NCBI GenBank assembly: GCA_963695155.1
Contig: CAVOGD010000007.1
Coordinates: forward strand, 186,001-250,000
Direction of reading: 5' to 3'
Length of the DNA stretch: 64,000 nucleotides
Origin: SG8-30 sp963695155
GTDB lineage: Bacteria > Pseudomonadota > Gammaproteobacteria > Steroidobacterales > Steroidobacteraceae
Part shown: positions 8,087 through 16,463 of the stretch, piece by piece
Layout: every line of letters starts with the position of its first letter
How positions within the stretch are numbered: position 1 is the first letter of the stretch
Program-made: the position numbers and the translations under genes
Notes under the pieces: generated by a model
What the model saw: the letters and a program-made list of their open reading frames with translations, nothing else
Databases searched by the model: none
Told to the model about the DNA's origin: nothing

Positions 8087-9208
8087 TTATGCCACAGGCG
8101 CCGGGGGTCCTTGGCGGCGCTCGACATACGCCTGCCGGAACGCCCCGAACCGGCCCTCGCGCACCGCCTCGCGGATGTCGGCCATCAGGCGCTGGTAGAA
8201 GTGCAGGTTGTGCAGCGTTCCGAGCCGCGGACCCAGCATTTCCCCGCACTTGTCCAGGTGCCGCAGGTAGGCGCGGCTGTAGCGGCGGCAGGTGTAGCAC
8301 CCGCAGGACTCGTCCAGCGGCCGGGTGTCGTCGGCGTAGCGGGCGTTGCGGATGTTCAGCACCCCCCCGCTCACGAACAGGTGGCCGTTGCGCGCATGGC
8401 GGGTCGGCACGACGCAGTCGAACATGTCCACGCCGCGCCACACGCACTCGACGATGTCCTGCGGCCGGCCGACGCCCATCAGGTAGCGCGGCTTGCCGGC
8501 GGGCATGGCGGGCGTCAGGGCCTCCAGGATCCGGTCGCGCTCGGCCTCCGGCTCGCCCACCGACAGCCCGCCGATGGCGAGTCCCGCGAAGCCGATCGCC
8601 TCCAGCCCGGCCAGCGAAGCCGCGCGCAGCGCCGCGTGCATGCCGCCCTGCACGATGCCGAACAGCGTCCCGTCGCCGGGCAGCGCGTCGAACGCGGCGC
8701 GGCTGCGCAACGACCAGCGCAGCGACAGCTCCATGGACGTGCGCGCCTCGGCCTCGGTCGCCGGGAAGGGCGTGCATTCGTCGAACACCATGGCGATGTC
8801 TGACCCGAGCGCGCGCTGCACCTCCATGGAGCGCTCGGGCGACAGGAACACCTGCGCACCGTCCACCGGCGAGCGGAACGTGACTCCCGCCTCGGTGACC
8901 TTGCGCATGGCGGCCAGGCTGAACACCTGGTAGCCCCCGGAATCCGTCAGGATCGGCCGCCGCCAGCCCATGAAGCCGTGCAGGCCGCCGTGCCGGCGGA
9001 TCACGTCCTCGCCCGGACGCAGCATCAGGTGGAAGGTGTTGCCCAGGACGATCTCGGCGCCGCAGGCCTCGACCTCCTCGGGCGTCACGCCCTTGACCGT
9101 CCCGCAGGTGCCGACCGGCATGAACGCCGGGGTCTGCACGGTGCCGTGGGCCAGCGTCAGCCGGCCCAGCCGCGCGGCGCCGTCGGTGGCCTGCAGCTCG
9201 AACTTCAC
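8087..9208 (-). CDS. tgt: Queuine tRNA-ribosyltransferase
   Basis: Exchanges guanine-34 for preQ1 in tRNAs with GUN anticodons. The 373-residue TIM-barrel protein shows TPAFMPVGTCGTVKGV, LTDSGGYQVFSL with a catalytic aspartate, FGIVQGG, MFDCVVPTRHARNG with the second catalytic aspartate, and a C-terminal zinc site with Cys residues in ESCGCYTCRRYSRAYLRHL. Translation starts with GTG at 9208 inside the queA stop (GTGA overlap). A longer frame to 9436 exists but its extra N-terminal residues are the out-of-frame shadow of queA. Tgt and QueA act in consecutive steps of queuosine formation, so the coupling makes sense. Confidence 0.95.
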   Translation of the reverse strand: MKFELQATDGAARLGRLTLAHGTVQTPAFMPVGTCGTVKGVTPEEVEACGAEIVLGNTFHLMLRPGEDVIRRHGGLHGFMGWRRPILTDSGGYQVFSLAAMRKVTEAGVTFRSPVDGAQVFLSPERSMEVQRALGSDIAMVFDECTPFPATEAEARTSMELSLRWSLRSRAAFDALPGDGTLFGIVQGGMHAALRAASLAGLEAIGFAGLAIGGLSVGEPEAERDRILEALTPAMPAGKPRYLMGVGRPQDIVECVWRGVDMFDCVVPTRHARNGHLFVSGGVLNIRNARYADDTRPLDESCGCYTCRRYSRAYLRHLDKCGEMLGPRLGTLHNLHFYQRLMADIREAVREGRFGAFRQAYVERRQGPPAPVA

Positions 9209-10242
9209 GAAGCCTCCCGCGGCACGGCCGGCCACAGCAGCATGGCGTCGCCGTAGCTGAAGAACCGGTAGCGCTGCGCCACCGCGTGCCGGTAGGCGGC
9301 CAGCACCCGCTCGCGGCCGGCGTAGGCGCTCACCAGCACCAGCAGCGATGACTCGGGCAGGTGGAAATTGGTGAGCAGCGCATCCACGACCCGGAAGCTG
9401 AAACCCGGACGGATGTACAGGTCCGTCTCGCCGCACAGCGGCGCCAGCGCGCCGCCCCGCGCGGCGGCCTCGAGGCTGCGCGTCACCGTGGTGCCTACGG
9501 CCACGACGCGCCCGCCGCGGCGCCTGGCCGCGGCCACGGCGTCCACCAGGGGCTGGCTCACGGTCACGCGTTCCGCGTGCATCGTGTGGTCGGCGATGTT
9601 CTCGGCGCGCAGCGGCTGGAAAGTCCCGGCCCCCACGTGCAGCGTCAGCTGCGCGGTGCCCACGCCGCGCTGCGCCAGCGCCTCGAGGACCGCCGCGTCG
9701 AAGTGCAGCCCCGCGGTCGGCGCGGCCACCGCCCCGCTCTCGCGTGCGTAGACGGTCTGGTACCGTTCGCGGTCGGCCGCGCCGGGGGGGCGCCCGATGT
9801 ACGGCGGCAGCGGCATCTCGCCGTGCTGCTCGAAGTAGCGCAGCGGCTCGCAGTCCAGCTCGAACTCGAAAAGGTCGCCGCTGCGGCCAAGCGCCACGGC
9901 GCGCCGCCCGCCGGGCAGCTCGACGGCGGTGCCGGGCCTGAACCCCTTGCTGGCGCGCGCCTGGGCCAGGAAGCGGCAGCCGTCAATCACCCGTTCCAGC
10001 AGTATTTCGACGGCGCCGCCCGTCGGCTTGCGCCCGTGCACGCGGGCCGGCAGCACGCGCGTGTCATTGAACACCAGCAGGTCGCCTGGCTCGAGCAGCG
10101 CCGGCAGCTCGCGGAACTGCCGGTCCTGCAGCGCGCCGGTGGCGCCGTCGCACACCAGCAGGCGGCTGGCCGAGCGCTGCGGCAGCGGCGCCTGGGCAAT
10201 CAGCTCGGCAGGCAGTTCGTATGAAAAATCGGCGCGGCGCAT
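9205..10242 (-). CDS. queA: S-adenosylmethionine:tRNA ribosyltransferase-isomerase
   Basis: Transfers and rearranges the ribosyl part of S-adenosylmethionine onto preQ1 in tRNA, giving epoxyqueuosine. The 345-residue protein has the family N-terminus MRRADFSYELPAELIAQ, VFNDTRVLPARVHG, the central APTAGLHFDAAVLEAL, LHVGAGTFQPLRAENIADH and the C-terminal LLTNFHLPESSLLVLVSA. The length is typical. It overlaps tgt by four bases and follows the PDZ gene by 35 bp on the same strand. Confidence 0.96.
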   Translation of the reverse strand: MRRADFSYELPAELIAQAPLPQRSASRLLVCDGATGALQDRQFRELPALLEPGDLLVFNDTRVLPARVHGRKPTGGAVEILLERVIDGCRFLAQARASKGFRPGTAVELPGGRRAVALGRSGDLFEFELDCEPLRYFEQHGEMPLPPYIGRPPGAADRERYQTVYARESGAVAAPTAGLHFDAAVLEALAQRGVGTAQLTLHVGAGTFQPLRAENIADHTMHAERVTVSQPLVDAVAAARRRGGRVVAVGTTVTRSLEAAARGGALAPLCGETDLYIRPGFSFRVVDALLTNFHLPESSLLVLVSAYAGRERVLAAYRHAVAQRYRFFSYGDAMLLWPAVPREAS

Positions 10243-10277
10243 GGTGCGCCGCGCACGATATCACAGGGTCCTCGGGC

Positions 10278-11309
10278 TCAGTCGCCGGTCTTGGGGGGTG
10301 CCGGGACCGGCGGCGGGGCCGGCGCCTTCGGCACTTCCTTCTTGATGATGACGCGATGGCCCTCGGCGCCCGGCTCCGCAGCCGGCCCATCCTTGTTTAC
10401 TTCCTTGCGGATGATGACGCGCCGCTCCGGGTGGGCGGGGCCTTCCGGCACCACGACCCGTACGGTCCGTTCCTTCTTCTGGCGCAGCAGCTTGAAGTCG
10501 ATGGCCTCGCCCGGCTGGTAGGAGCGCAGGATGCGCAACGCATGGCCGCCGTTCTGCGGTTCGCGCCCGCCGATCGTGAGTATGACGTCGCCCTCCTCCA
10601 GTTCCGCGCCGGCGGCCTTGGGGCTGCGCACGACGAGCAGGCCCTTGTCGGTGCCGAAATAGCGCCCCAGCGCCGGGGTCACGGTCACCAGTTCCGCATC
10701 GGCCCACGGGCCGAGCAGGAAGTGCCCGCCCCTCGGCATGCCCTCGTGCCCCGGGACGCCCAGCATCTCCAGCATCCCGGGCATGCCCGGCCCGCCGGAC
10801 TCCAGGTCCCACTCGACGTCCGCGGGCGCCCGCGCCACCACCGACACGGCCACCGGCTTGCCGCCGCGGCGGATGTCCAGCGCGACCTTGCTGCCCGGCT
10901 CGACCTCGCGCATGCGCTCGATCAGTTCGCGGCCCGCCGCGACCTTCTTGCCGTTCACCGCGACGATCAGGTCGTCGGCCAGCACGCCGGCTTCCGCGGC
11001 CGGGCCGCCCGGGCTCACCCCGACCACCCGCACGCCGTCGGTGCCGGGCGCCGCGTTGTCGATGTTGATGCCCAGCACGGCGCGCCCCTCGGGCGCCATG
11101 CGCATCTTGATCACGTGCTTCATCGGGCCGCCGGTCTCGCCGGTCAGCCGGGCGATTTCGCGGGCCGCTTCCTCCAGCTTGCGCTGCGCGTCCTCCATGC
11201 TGCGCTGGGCCGCCTCGGCGGCGGCCTTGTCGTCCTGCGCCGGCACCGGCGGCGCCACCACCAGCAGCGCCAGCAGCAGGGCCAGCGTGACGGTCGTTCG
11301 TGAGTTCAT
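10278..11309 (-). CDS. Secreted two-PDZ-domain protein next to ECF sigma/anti-sigma pair
   Basis: No enzyme domain is recognisable. The 343-residue product has a signal peptide (hydrophobic LALLLALLVVA ending VPAQD near 24), a short coiled-coil-like stretch (about 25-55, AQRSMEDAQRKLEEAAREI), a first PDZ-like domain (about 75-155, GVRVVGVSPGGPAAEAGV) and a second one (about 210-280, GTDKGLLVVRSPKAAGAELEEGDVIL). Between them is a Met/Gly/His-rich stretch (GMPGMLEMLGVPGHEGMPRG). The C-terminal tail repeats the motif RVIIRKEV / RVIIKKEV. Two ATGs are adjacent; 11309 has better spacing from AGGAG than 11312. The gene is 31 bp downstream of the anti-sigma gene, so a role in envelope stress sensing or periplasmic quality control is plausible but unproven. 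HtrA-like PDZ proteins carry a trypsin domain; this one does not. Confidence 0.8.
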   Translation of the reverse strand: MNSRTTVTLALLLALLVVAPPVPAQDDKAAAEAAQRSMEDAQRKLEEAAREIARLTGETGGPMKHVIKMRMAPEGRAVLGINIDNAAPGTDGVRVVGVSPGGPAAEAGVLADDLIVAVNGKKVAAGRELIERMREVEPGSKVALDIRRGGKPVAVSVVARAPADVEWDLESGGPGMPGMLEMLGVPGHEGMPRGGHFLLGPWADAELVTVTPALGRYFGTDKGLLVVRSPKAAGAELEEGDVILTIGGREPQNGGHALRILRSYQPGEAIDFKLLRQKKERTVRVVVPEGPAHPERRVIIRKEVNKDGPAAEPGAEGHRVIIKKEVPKAPAPPPVPAPPKTGD

Positions 11310-11340
11310 CATGTCGCTCCTTGTTTGACGGCGCGCCACT

Positions 11341-11943
11341 TCAGCGGGTTGCCAGCGCGCGCGCGTAGTGAACCTGTACCAGGGAATTCATCAGTGTGAC
11401 CCGTTCGCGCCACAGGTCCTCGGCGACTTCCGGCGCGTAGGGCTCCAGCGTCACCGTCGTGAGGTGGTCATCGACCAGCGCCAGGCGGTCCTCGATGGCC
11501 GCCACCGTGTAGGCCGTGCCGAGGCGGGTCGTGCGCGACTGCGGCAACTGCGACAGCAGCGCTTCCAGCCTCGCGTTCTCGGCCACGAGTTCGATCACCG
11601 GCGCGCCGCCCGGTGCCGCGGCGACTGCCGCGAAGCCGGCGTCGGCCGGCGGCGATGGCCGTGCCGCCAGCAGCCAGGCGAGCGCCGCGGCCGCCACGAG
11701 CGACGCTGCGAGCGCCGCCGGTACGGCCCCCCGGCGCCGTGCCCCGGCCGTGCGCGCCGCACGCGCACGGATCGATGGCCAGGCGACGGGTGGCGCGGCG
11801 AATCCCGGCAGCGCGGCCAGGCCCTCGCGCAGGCGGCGCAGCCGCTCGAGCTCCGTCCGGCAATCCGGGCAGCCGGCGACGTGCGTTCCGGCGCTGCGCC
11901 GGCCCGCGGCGATCTCGCTCAGTTCGTTGAAACCGGCGTGCAT
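11341..11943 (-). CDS. Membrane anti-sigma factor with N-terminal zinc motif
   Basis: Probable anti-sigma factor for the upstream ECF sigma gene. The 200-residue product has the zinc-binding HxxxCxxC signature at H21, C25 and C28 (HVAGCPDC) of ZAS-type anti-sigma domains. One transmembrane helix follows (about 74-94, AALAASLVAAAALAWLLAA), then a periplasmic region with a predicted helix (IELVAENARLEALLSQLPQ). The start at 11943 lies inside the 3' end of the sigma gene (25-bp overlap), so the pair is co-translated. By family knowledge the N-terminal domain holds the sigma factor inactive and the periplasmic part senses a signal or is cut by proteases. The signal is unknown; the adjacent PDZ protein may take part. 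Confidence 0.8.
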   Translation of the reverse strand: MHAGFNELSEIAAGRRSAGTHVAGCPDCRTELERLRRLREGLAALPGFAAPPVAWPSIRARAARTAGARRRGAVPAALAASLVAAAALAWLLAARPSPPADAGFAAVAAAPGGAPVIELVAENARLEALLSQLPQSRTTRLGTAYTVAAIEDRLALVDDHLTTVTLEPYAPEVAEDLWRERVTLMNSLVQVHYARALATR

Positions 11944-12515
11944 TGCGGCACCTCCTCCGGGCGAGCGCGGGCATCGCGTTCCATGACCCGCCGCAGCCGC
12001 GCGTGGGCCCGCGACAGCTGCGACTTCGAGTAACTCGTGGTGCGGCCCAGGCCGGCGCCGATCTCCTCGTGCGTGTAGCCTTCCACGTCGTGCAGCCAGA
12101 CCACGGCGCGGGCCATGGCCGGCAGCCCCATCAGCGCGTGCTCCAGATCGCGCGCCCGGCCCATGGCCGGCGCCGGGTCCGGCACGGCCGGCGCCGCACC
12201 CGGCAGGTCGTCCAGCCACTCGCGGCTGCGCTGCCATGGCGACCGCAGGTGCATGAGGCCGCGCCGCACCGCGATGGCGCGGATCCACAGCGGCAGCGGC
12301 GCGCGGCCCTCGTAGCCGCCGATGTGGCGGATCACGTCGGCGAACGTCTCCTGCATCAGGTCCTCGGCGGCGGCCGGCTGCCGCACCAGCCGGCGGATCA
12401 GGGTGTACACGGCAGGGGCACAGGCCTCGTAGACCCGCGCGAGCGCGTCGGCGTCGCCGCGGCGTGCTTGCGCCACGGTCCACTCGTCGAGCGTGATGTC
12501 CTTGAATCGGGCCAT
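11919..12515 (-). CDS. RNA polymerase sigma factor, ECF (sigma-70) family
   Basis: Alternative sigma factor of 198 residues. Region 2 is visible (ALARVYEACAPAVYTLIRRL, then EDLMQETFADVIRHIGGYEG) and region 4 (LPAMARAVVWLHDVEGYTH, then EEIGAGLGRTTSYSKSQLSRA) has the helix-turn-helix that reads the -35 element. The start MARFKDITLDEW at 12515 is preceded by AAGGTAGGG; the frame extends into the tRNA region but that part is not coding. It leads a run of sigma, anti-sigma and PDZ genes and may be autoregulated, although no -35/-10 of ECF type could be identified in the short space beside the tRNA gene. Regulon and stimulus are unknown. Confidence 0.88.
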   Translation of the reverse strand: MARFKDITLDEWTVAQARRGDADALARVYEACAPAVYTLIRRLVRQPAAAEDLMQETFADVIRHIGGYEGRAPLPLWIRAIAVRRGLMHLRSPWQRSREWLDDLPGAAPAVPDPAPAMGRARDLEHALMGLPAMARAVVWLHDVEGYTHEEIGAGLGRTTSYSKSQLSRAHARLRRVMERDARARPEEVPQCTPVSTN

Positions 12516-12565
12516 CCCTACCTTGGATGCGCCAGCGCCGGAAAACGTCGCAGGATGGCGGGTGT

Positions 12566-12585
12566 TGCGCCGCGGCGGCGGCGCA
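12566..12585 (-). terminator. GC-rich hairpin after tRNA-Leu
   Basis: Perfect 8-bp inverted repeat (TGCGCCGC / GCGGCGCA) with a 4-base loop, 12 bases past the tRNA CCA end and upstream of the sigma gene. There is no U run, so it is only a candidate terminator or processing stem. Confidence 0.3.
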
Positions 12586-12597
12586 GGCGACGCGGCC

Positions 12598-12684
12598 TGG
12601 TGCCCGGGGCGAGACTCGAACTCGCACATCCTTGCGGATACCAGATTTTGAGTCTGGCGCGTCTACCAATTCCGCCACCCGGGC
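12598..12684 (-). tRNA. tRNA-Leu, anticodon CAA, CCA encoded
   Basis: Read on the minus strand, the 7-bp acceptor stem GCCCGGG pairs with CCCGGGC. It is followed by discriminator A and an encoded CCA (12598-12600). The D arm contains GGCGGAATTGGTAGACGCG, the anticodon stem CCAGA/TCTGG encloses the loop CTCAAAA with anticodon CAA, a long variable arm (ATCCGCAAGGAT) marks a class II tRNA, and the T arm carries GTTCGAGTC. Together these identify leucine tRNA for UUG codons. Length is 87 nt with CCA. Confidence 0.97.
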
Positions 12685-12695
12685 CGCGCCGCGGC

Positions 12696-12701
12696 AGTAT
12701 A
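12696..12701 (-). promoter_or_regulatory. Probable -10 box of tRNA-Leu
   Basis: TATACT on the minus strand ends 11 bases before the first tRNA base, an AT-rich hexamer in otherwise GC-rich sequence. The -35 region is not clear. Confidence 0.45.
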
Positions 12702-12764
12702 GGCGATCGCCCGCGGCGCAGGCAGCGTCTGGATTCGGCCGCCGTTGCGCGCAACAATGTCACC

Positions 12765-13310
12765 ATGAAATTCTGCCCCGATTGTGGACAGCCGGTGGAG
12801 ATGAAGGTTCCGGACGGCGACCACCTGCCGCGCCACGTCTGTCCCGCCTGCAGCGCCATCCACTACCACAACCCCAAGATCGTGGTCGGCTGCGTGCCGG
12901 AGCAGGACGGCCGCATCCTGCTGTGCCGCCGCGCCATCGAGCCGCGCCTGGGCCGCTGGACCATACCGGCGGGCTTCATGGAGAACAACGAGACCATGCA
13001 GCAGGGCGCCGCCCGGGAATCCTGGGAGGAGGCGCTGGCGCGGGTCGCGGTCGGCTCGCTGCTGGCCATCGTGCACGTGCTGCACGCCCACCAGGTGCAC
13101 GTCATGTTCCGGGCGCGGTTCGCCGAGCCCGGCTTCGGCGTGGGCGAGGAGAGCCTCGAGGTACGGCTGTTCCGTCCGGACGAAATCCCCTGGCCCGAGA
13201 TCGCCTTTCCCAGCGTGCGCTTCGCGCTGGAGCGCTATCTCGACGACCTCGTCGCGCACCGCGAGGAATTGCACATCACCGAGATCGACCTGCGCCAGCC
13301 GCGGCGCTGA
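12765..13310 (+). CDS. Nudix hydrolase with N-terminal zinc ribbon
   Basis: Cleaves a nucleoside diphosphate linked to another group; zinc-ribbon Nudix proteins of this kind include NAD(H) and ADP-ribose pyrophosphatases, but the substrate cannot be assigned here. The 181-residue product has a four-Cys zinc ribbon at C4, C7, C26 and C29 (CPDCGQP, HVCPAC). A complete Nudix box runs from G70 to E89, with GFMENNE and RESWEEA supplying the metal-binding glutamates. Start ATG 12765 places the first CxxC at residue 4, as in relatives. The gene is read away from tRNA-Leu and precedes fdxA by 96 bp on the same strand. Confidence 0.9.
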   Translation: MKFCPDCGQPVEMKVPDGDHLPRHVCPACSAIHYHNPKIVVGCVPEQDGRILLCRRAIEPRLGRWTIPAGFMENNETMQQGAARESWEEALARVAVGSLLAIVHVLHAHQVHVMFRARFAEPGFGVGEESLEVRLFRPDEIPWPEIAFPSVRFALERYLDDLVAHREELHITEIDLRQPRR

Positions 13311-13406
13311 GCGCTGGGACCGGCCGCGCCGGCTGTGGCAGAATGCGCGGCCGGTCTGGCCGTCGCGCCAGCCGCAACGCATGCTTCACCTTGAGGAGGC
13401 CCGACG

Positions 13407-13730
13407 ATGACCTTCGTCGTCACCGAGAACTGCATCAAGTGCAAGTACATGGACTGCGTGGAAGTCTGCCCGGTGGACTGCTTCCACGAGGGGCCCAACT
13501 TCCTGGTGATCGACCCCGACGAGTGCATCGACTGCACGCTGTGCGAACCGGAGTGTCCGGTCGAGGCCATCTACTCGGAGGAGGAGTTGCCCGCCGGGCA
13601 GGAGCAGTTCCTGCAGATCAACATCGAGCTGGCCAGGAAGTGGCCGGTGATCACGCAGCGCGGCGAACCGCCGGCCGATGCCGACGAATGGCGGGGCGTC
13701 GAGGGCAAGCTCGACAAGCTCATCCGCTGA
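13407..13730 (+). CDS. fdxA: 7Fe ferredoxin (3Fe-4S and 4Fe-4S)
   Basis: Small electron carrier of the Azotobacter FdI type. The 107-residue product has cysteines at positions 9, 12, 17, 21 and 25 (ENCIKCKYMDCVEVCPVDC) and 40, 43, 46 and 50 (DECIDCTLCEPECP). This is the Azotobacter pattern shifted by one residue, where CxxC followed by four residues before the next Cys gives the 3Fe-4S site. A C-terminal extension of about 50 residues is also typical. A strong GAGGAGG ribosome site lies 8 bases before the ATG. It converges on dsbC with only 10 bp between stops. The redox partner is unknown. Confidence 0.95.
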   Translation: MTFVVTENCIKCKYMDCVEVCPVDCFHEGPNFLVIDPDECIDCTLCEPECPVEAIYSEEELPAGQEQFLQINIELARKWPVITQRGEPPADADEWRGVEGKLDKLIR

Positions 13731-13740
13731 CCGGCGCCGC

Positions 13741-14472
13741 TCAGTCCTGCTCGTCGAGCCGCTTCAGGTGTTCGACCAGCTGTGCGGCGGGCAGGTAGCC
13801 CGCGATGTAGCGGCCCTTGTCCGTGATGATGCCGGGCGTACCGCGCACGCCGACCGCCCGGCCCAGCTCGAAGTGCTGCGCGACCTGGTTGCTGCACGCG
13901 GGCGCCGTCACGGCCTCGCCGCGCTTGGCCCTGGTCAGGGCATCGCGACGGTCGGCACTGCACAGCACGGCCTCGGCCCTGGCCCACGGCCCTGAGCCCG
14001 GCCCCGCGCTCGGGTACATGAAGTAGCGGACCCGCACGCCGAGACGGTTGAGCTCGTCGATTTCCCAGTGCAGCTTGCGGCAATAGCTGCAGTCCACGTC
14101 GGTGAAGACATCAATCGAGTACTTGTAGCCCTTCGGCGAGAACACCACCGTCTGCGCGTCCGGCACGGCCTTGAGCAACGTCGCGCGCGCCGCCAGCCGG
14201 CGGTTCTCGGTGAGGTTGGCGCGCGACTCCATGTCGAACAGGTCGCCGTCCACGTAGAACCGGCCGTCCGCCGACACGTAGCCCACGTCGGCTCCCGACG
14301 CGACCTCGTACAGGCCGGGCAGCGGCGACGGCCGGATCTCGTCCGGCTTCACTTCCAGCTGCTCCGCCAGCCTGGCCCGCACGGCGGGCGTCATGACCTG
14401 CGCGCCGGCCACGCCGACCGCCAGCAGGGAAGCTCCTACGACCGCCAGGGCGGCACGGGTGAGACGACGCAT
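13741..14472 (-). CDS. dsbC: Thiol:disulfide interchange protein DsbC family
   Basis: Periplasmic disulfide isomerase. The 243-residue product has a signal peptide (hydrophobic AALAVVGASLLAVGVAGA, about 7-24), an N-terminal dimerisation domain (about 30-85, with ADVGYVSADGRFYVDGDLFD) and a thioredoxin-fold domain with the active site C128-S-Y-C131 (DVDCSYCRKLH) and the cis-proline loop VRGTPG. Start 14472 (MRRLTRAAL) gives a proper signal peptide; an upstream Met adds 19 charged, unrelated residues. It follows xerD by 91 bp on the same strand, the arrangement known from other Gammaproteobacteria (xerD-dsbC). Confidence 0.93.
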   Translation of the reverse strand: MRRLTRAALAVVGASLLAVGVAGAQVMTPAVRARLAEQLEVKPDEIRPSPLPGLYEVASGADVGYVSADGRFYVDGDLFDMESRANLTENRRLAARATLLKAVPDAQTVVFSPKGYKYSIDVFTDVDCSYCRKLHWEIDELNRLGVRVRYFMYPSAGPGSGPWARAEAVLCSADRRDALTRAKRGEAVTAPACSNQVAQHFELGRAVGVRGTPGIITDKGRYIAGYLPAAQLVEHLKRLDEQD

Positions 14473-14563
14473 GGGGACGACCTCGATGGGGACCTGCGGT
14501 TCGGACCGCGGCGCAGCGCCACAGTTCAAGCCGCGCGGGCGGCCGCAAGTCTAGCAGACGGCG

Positions 14564-15523
14564 TCAGCCGCGCGGGTGATGGCGCGTATGCAGGTCTTTC
14601 ATGCGCTCGCGGGCCACGTGCGTGTAGATCTGCGTGGTGGACAGGTCGCTGTGGCCGAGCAGCATCTGCACGACCCGCAGGTCGGCGCCATGGTTGAGCA
14701 GGTGCGTGGCGAAGGCGTGGCGCAGCGTATGCGGCGACAGGTCCTTCTGGATCTCGGCCCGCGCCGCATAGCGCTTGATGATGTGCCAGAACGCCTGGCG
14801 CGTCATGCTGTCGCCGCGCCGCGTCGGGAACAGGTAATCGGTCTGCCGGTCCAGCAGGATCTCGCCGCGCGGCCCGGCCGTGAAGTCCGCGATCCAGCGC
14901 AGCGCTTCCTCGCCCAGCGGGATGAGCCGCTCGCGGTTGCCCTTGCCGATGATGCGCAGCACGCCCTGGTTCACGTTCACCTGGTTCTGGCGCAGGTTGA
15001 CCAGCTCGGTGACGCGCAGGCCGGTGGCATACAGCACTTCCAGCATCGTGCGGTCGCGGTGTCCGAGCGGGTCGGACACCTTGGGCGCGGACAGCAGGGC
15101 CTCGACCTCCACCTCGCTCAGCGATTTCGGCAGCGACCGCCCGATCTTGGGCATCGCGATCTGCGCGGTCGGGTCCGTGGTCAGCACGCCCTCGCGCACC
15201 AGGTAACGGAAGAAGCGGCGGAAGCTCGACAGCTGCCGCGCCGTCGAGCGCGGCCGCGCGCCCGCCTCGACGCGCCAGGCGATGAAGCCCAGCAGGTCCT
15301 TGCGGCTCGTGCGCGTGAGTGTCGTGCCCTGCCCCGCCAGCCAGCGCGACAGCGCCGTCAGGTCGGCGCGGTAGGCGGCCAGCGTGTTGCGCGACAGGCC
15401 CCGTTCCATCCACACCGCGTCCAGAAACCGCCCGATCATGGGCTCGTCCGGCGCGTCAGCCGCTTCGGCTGCCGCCAGCGTCGCCGCACGAACGGAGGTT
15501 GACGATTTCATGGCTGAGCTCAT
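14564..15523 (-). CDS. xerD: Site-specific tyrosine recombinase XerD
   Basis: Acts with XerC at dif sites to resolve chromosome dimers. The product has the N-terminal SAM-like DNA-binding domain (FLDAVWMERGLSRNTLAAYR) and the catalytic domain with the RHRHY set in ATGLRVTEL, SPHTLRHAFATHLL, LGHSDLSTTQIYTHV. The sequence resembles XerD rather than a phage integrase, and the dsbC neighbour supports this. Two starts are possible, ATG 15523 (MSSAMKSS) and ATG 15511 (MKSSTS); both have weak ribosome sites, and the longer gives 319 residues, slightly more than typical XerD (about 300). The 199-bp gap to plsC includes an AT-rich segment near 15650-15690. Confidence 0.93.
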   Translation of the reverse strand: MSSAMKSSTSVRAATLAAAEAADAPDEPMIGRFLDAVWMERGLSRNTLAAYRADLTALSRWLAGQGTTLTRTSRKDLLGFIAWRVEAGARPRSTARQLSSFRRFFRYLVREGVLTTDPTAQIAMPKIGRSLPKSLSEVEVEALLSAPKVSDPLGHRDRTMLEVLYATGLRVTELVNLRQNQVNVNQGVLRIIGKGNRERLIPLGEEALRWIADFTAGPRGEILLDRQTDYLFPTRRGDSMTRQAFWHIIKRYAARAEIQKDLSPHTLRHAFATHLLNHGADLRVVQMLLGHSDLSTTQIYTHVARERMKDLHTRHHPRG

Positions 15524-15722
15524 GCCCTGCTTACCTGTGCTGAACGGCGTCGCGGGATCCGGCACCCGGCTGGCGCCCAGGACACCCGTACGACAGAATG
15601 CAGCGAAAGTATGGTTCGCAGCCCCCCTGGCATACGTGACGCGTCTCACACATGTCCATCAGCATTAACATAAACAGAAGCAGTTCACAGATTCCCGCCC
15701 GCGACCGGGCCGGGCGCTGACG

Positions 15723-16463
15723 GTGCGGGCCCTGTTGCGCCCCGTCTGGGGCCTGTACTGCTGGGTCGTGTTCGGCCTCGTGGTCCTGTGCGCCGGGCTG
15801 GCCGCCCTGCTGCTGCCCACGCTGCGGCTGCGCAGGGTGGCGTCCAGCCGCCTCGCCCGCTTCCTGTTCCGGGCCGCCGGGCTGCCCTTCGCGGTGATCG
15901 GCCTGGACAGGCTGCCGGCGCAGCCCAGCGTGGTCGTCGCCAACCATGGCAGCTACCTGGACGGGCCACTGCTGTTCGCGGCGCTGCCGTCGCGCTTCGG
16001 TTTCGTGATCAAGAAGGAAATCCTGGGCATCCCGCTCGCCGGGCTCGCGCTGGGGCGCCTCGGCCACAAGTTCGTGGACCGCTTCAACCACGCCGGTCGC
16101 GCACGCGACGCGCGGCAGATCCTCAAGGCCGCCGCCGACGGCGGCTCGGTCGCCTTCTTTCCGGAAGGCACGTTCGACGCCACGGCCGGCCTGGCGCGCT
16201 TCCATCGCGGCGCCTTCGTGACCGCCGCGCGCGCCGGCATGCCCGTCGTGCCGGTGGTGATCCACGGCGCCCGCGCCGCGCTGCCCTCCGGCAAGTGGCT
16301 GCCGCGGCGCGTGCCGCTGACCGTCGAGATCCTCGAGCCGCTCGCGCCGCCGGCGGCGGACGCCGCCGAGGGCGTCGACCGGCTGCGCCACGCGACCCGC
16401 CAGGCCATGCTGGCCTCGCTGGACGAGCCGGACCTGCAGGAGGACGTGAGCCGTGACTCGTGA
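15723..16463 (+). CDS. 1-acyl-sn-glycerol-3-phosphate acyltransferase family (PlsC-like)
   Basis: Membrane acyltransferase, likely adding a fatty acyl chain to lysophosphatidic acid or a related lysolipid. The 246-residue protein has an N-terminal membrane helix (WVVFGLVVLCAGLAALLL), the catalytic HX4D motif at H75-D80 (NHGSYLD), an EGTF substrate motif (FFPEGTF, about 147-153) and VPVVPVVIHG in the C-terminal half. It uses GTG at 15723; no in-frame ATG gives a better N-terminus. The final residues and the stop codon lie inside a repeat (16446-16522), so the last residues (VSRDS) may be a late addition to the protein. Confidence 0.87.
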   Translation: MRALLRPVWGLYCWVVFGLVVLCAGLAALLLPTLRLRRVASSRLARFLFRAAGLPFAVIGLDRLPAQPSVVVANHGSYLDGPLLFAALPSRFGFVIKKEILGIPLAGLALGRLGHKFVDRFNHAGRARDARQILKAAADGGSVAFFPEGTFDATAGLARFHRGAFVTAARAGMPVVPVVIHGARAALPSGKWLPRRVPLTVEILEPLAPPAADAAEGVDRLRHATRQAMLASLDEPDLQEDVSRDS

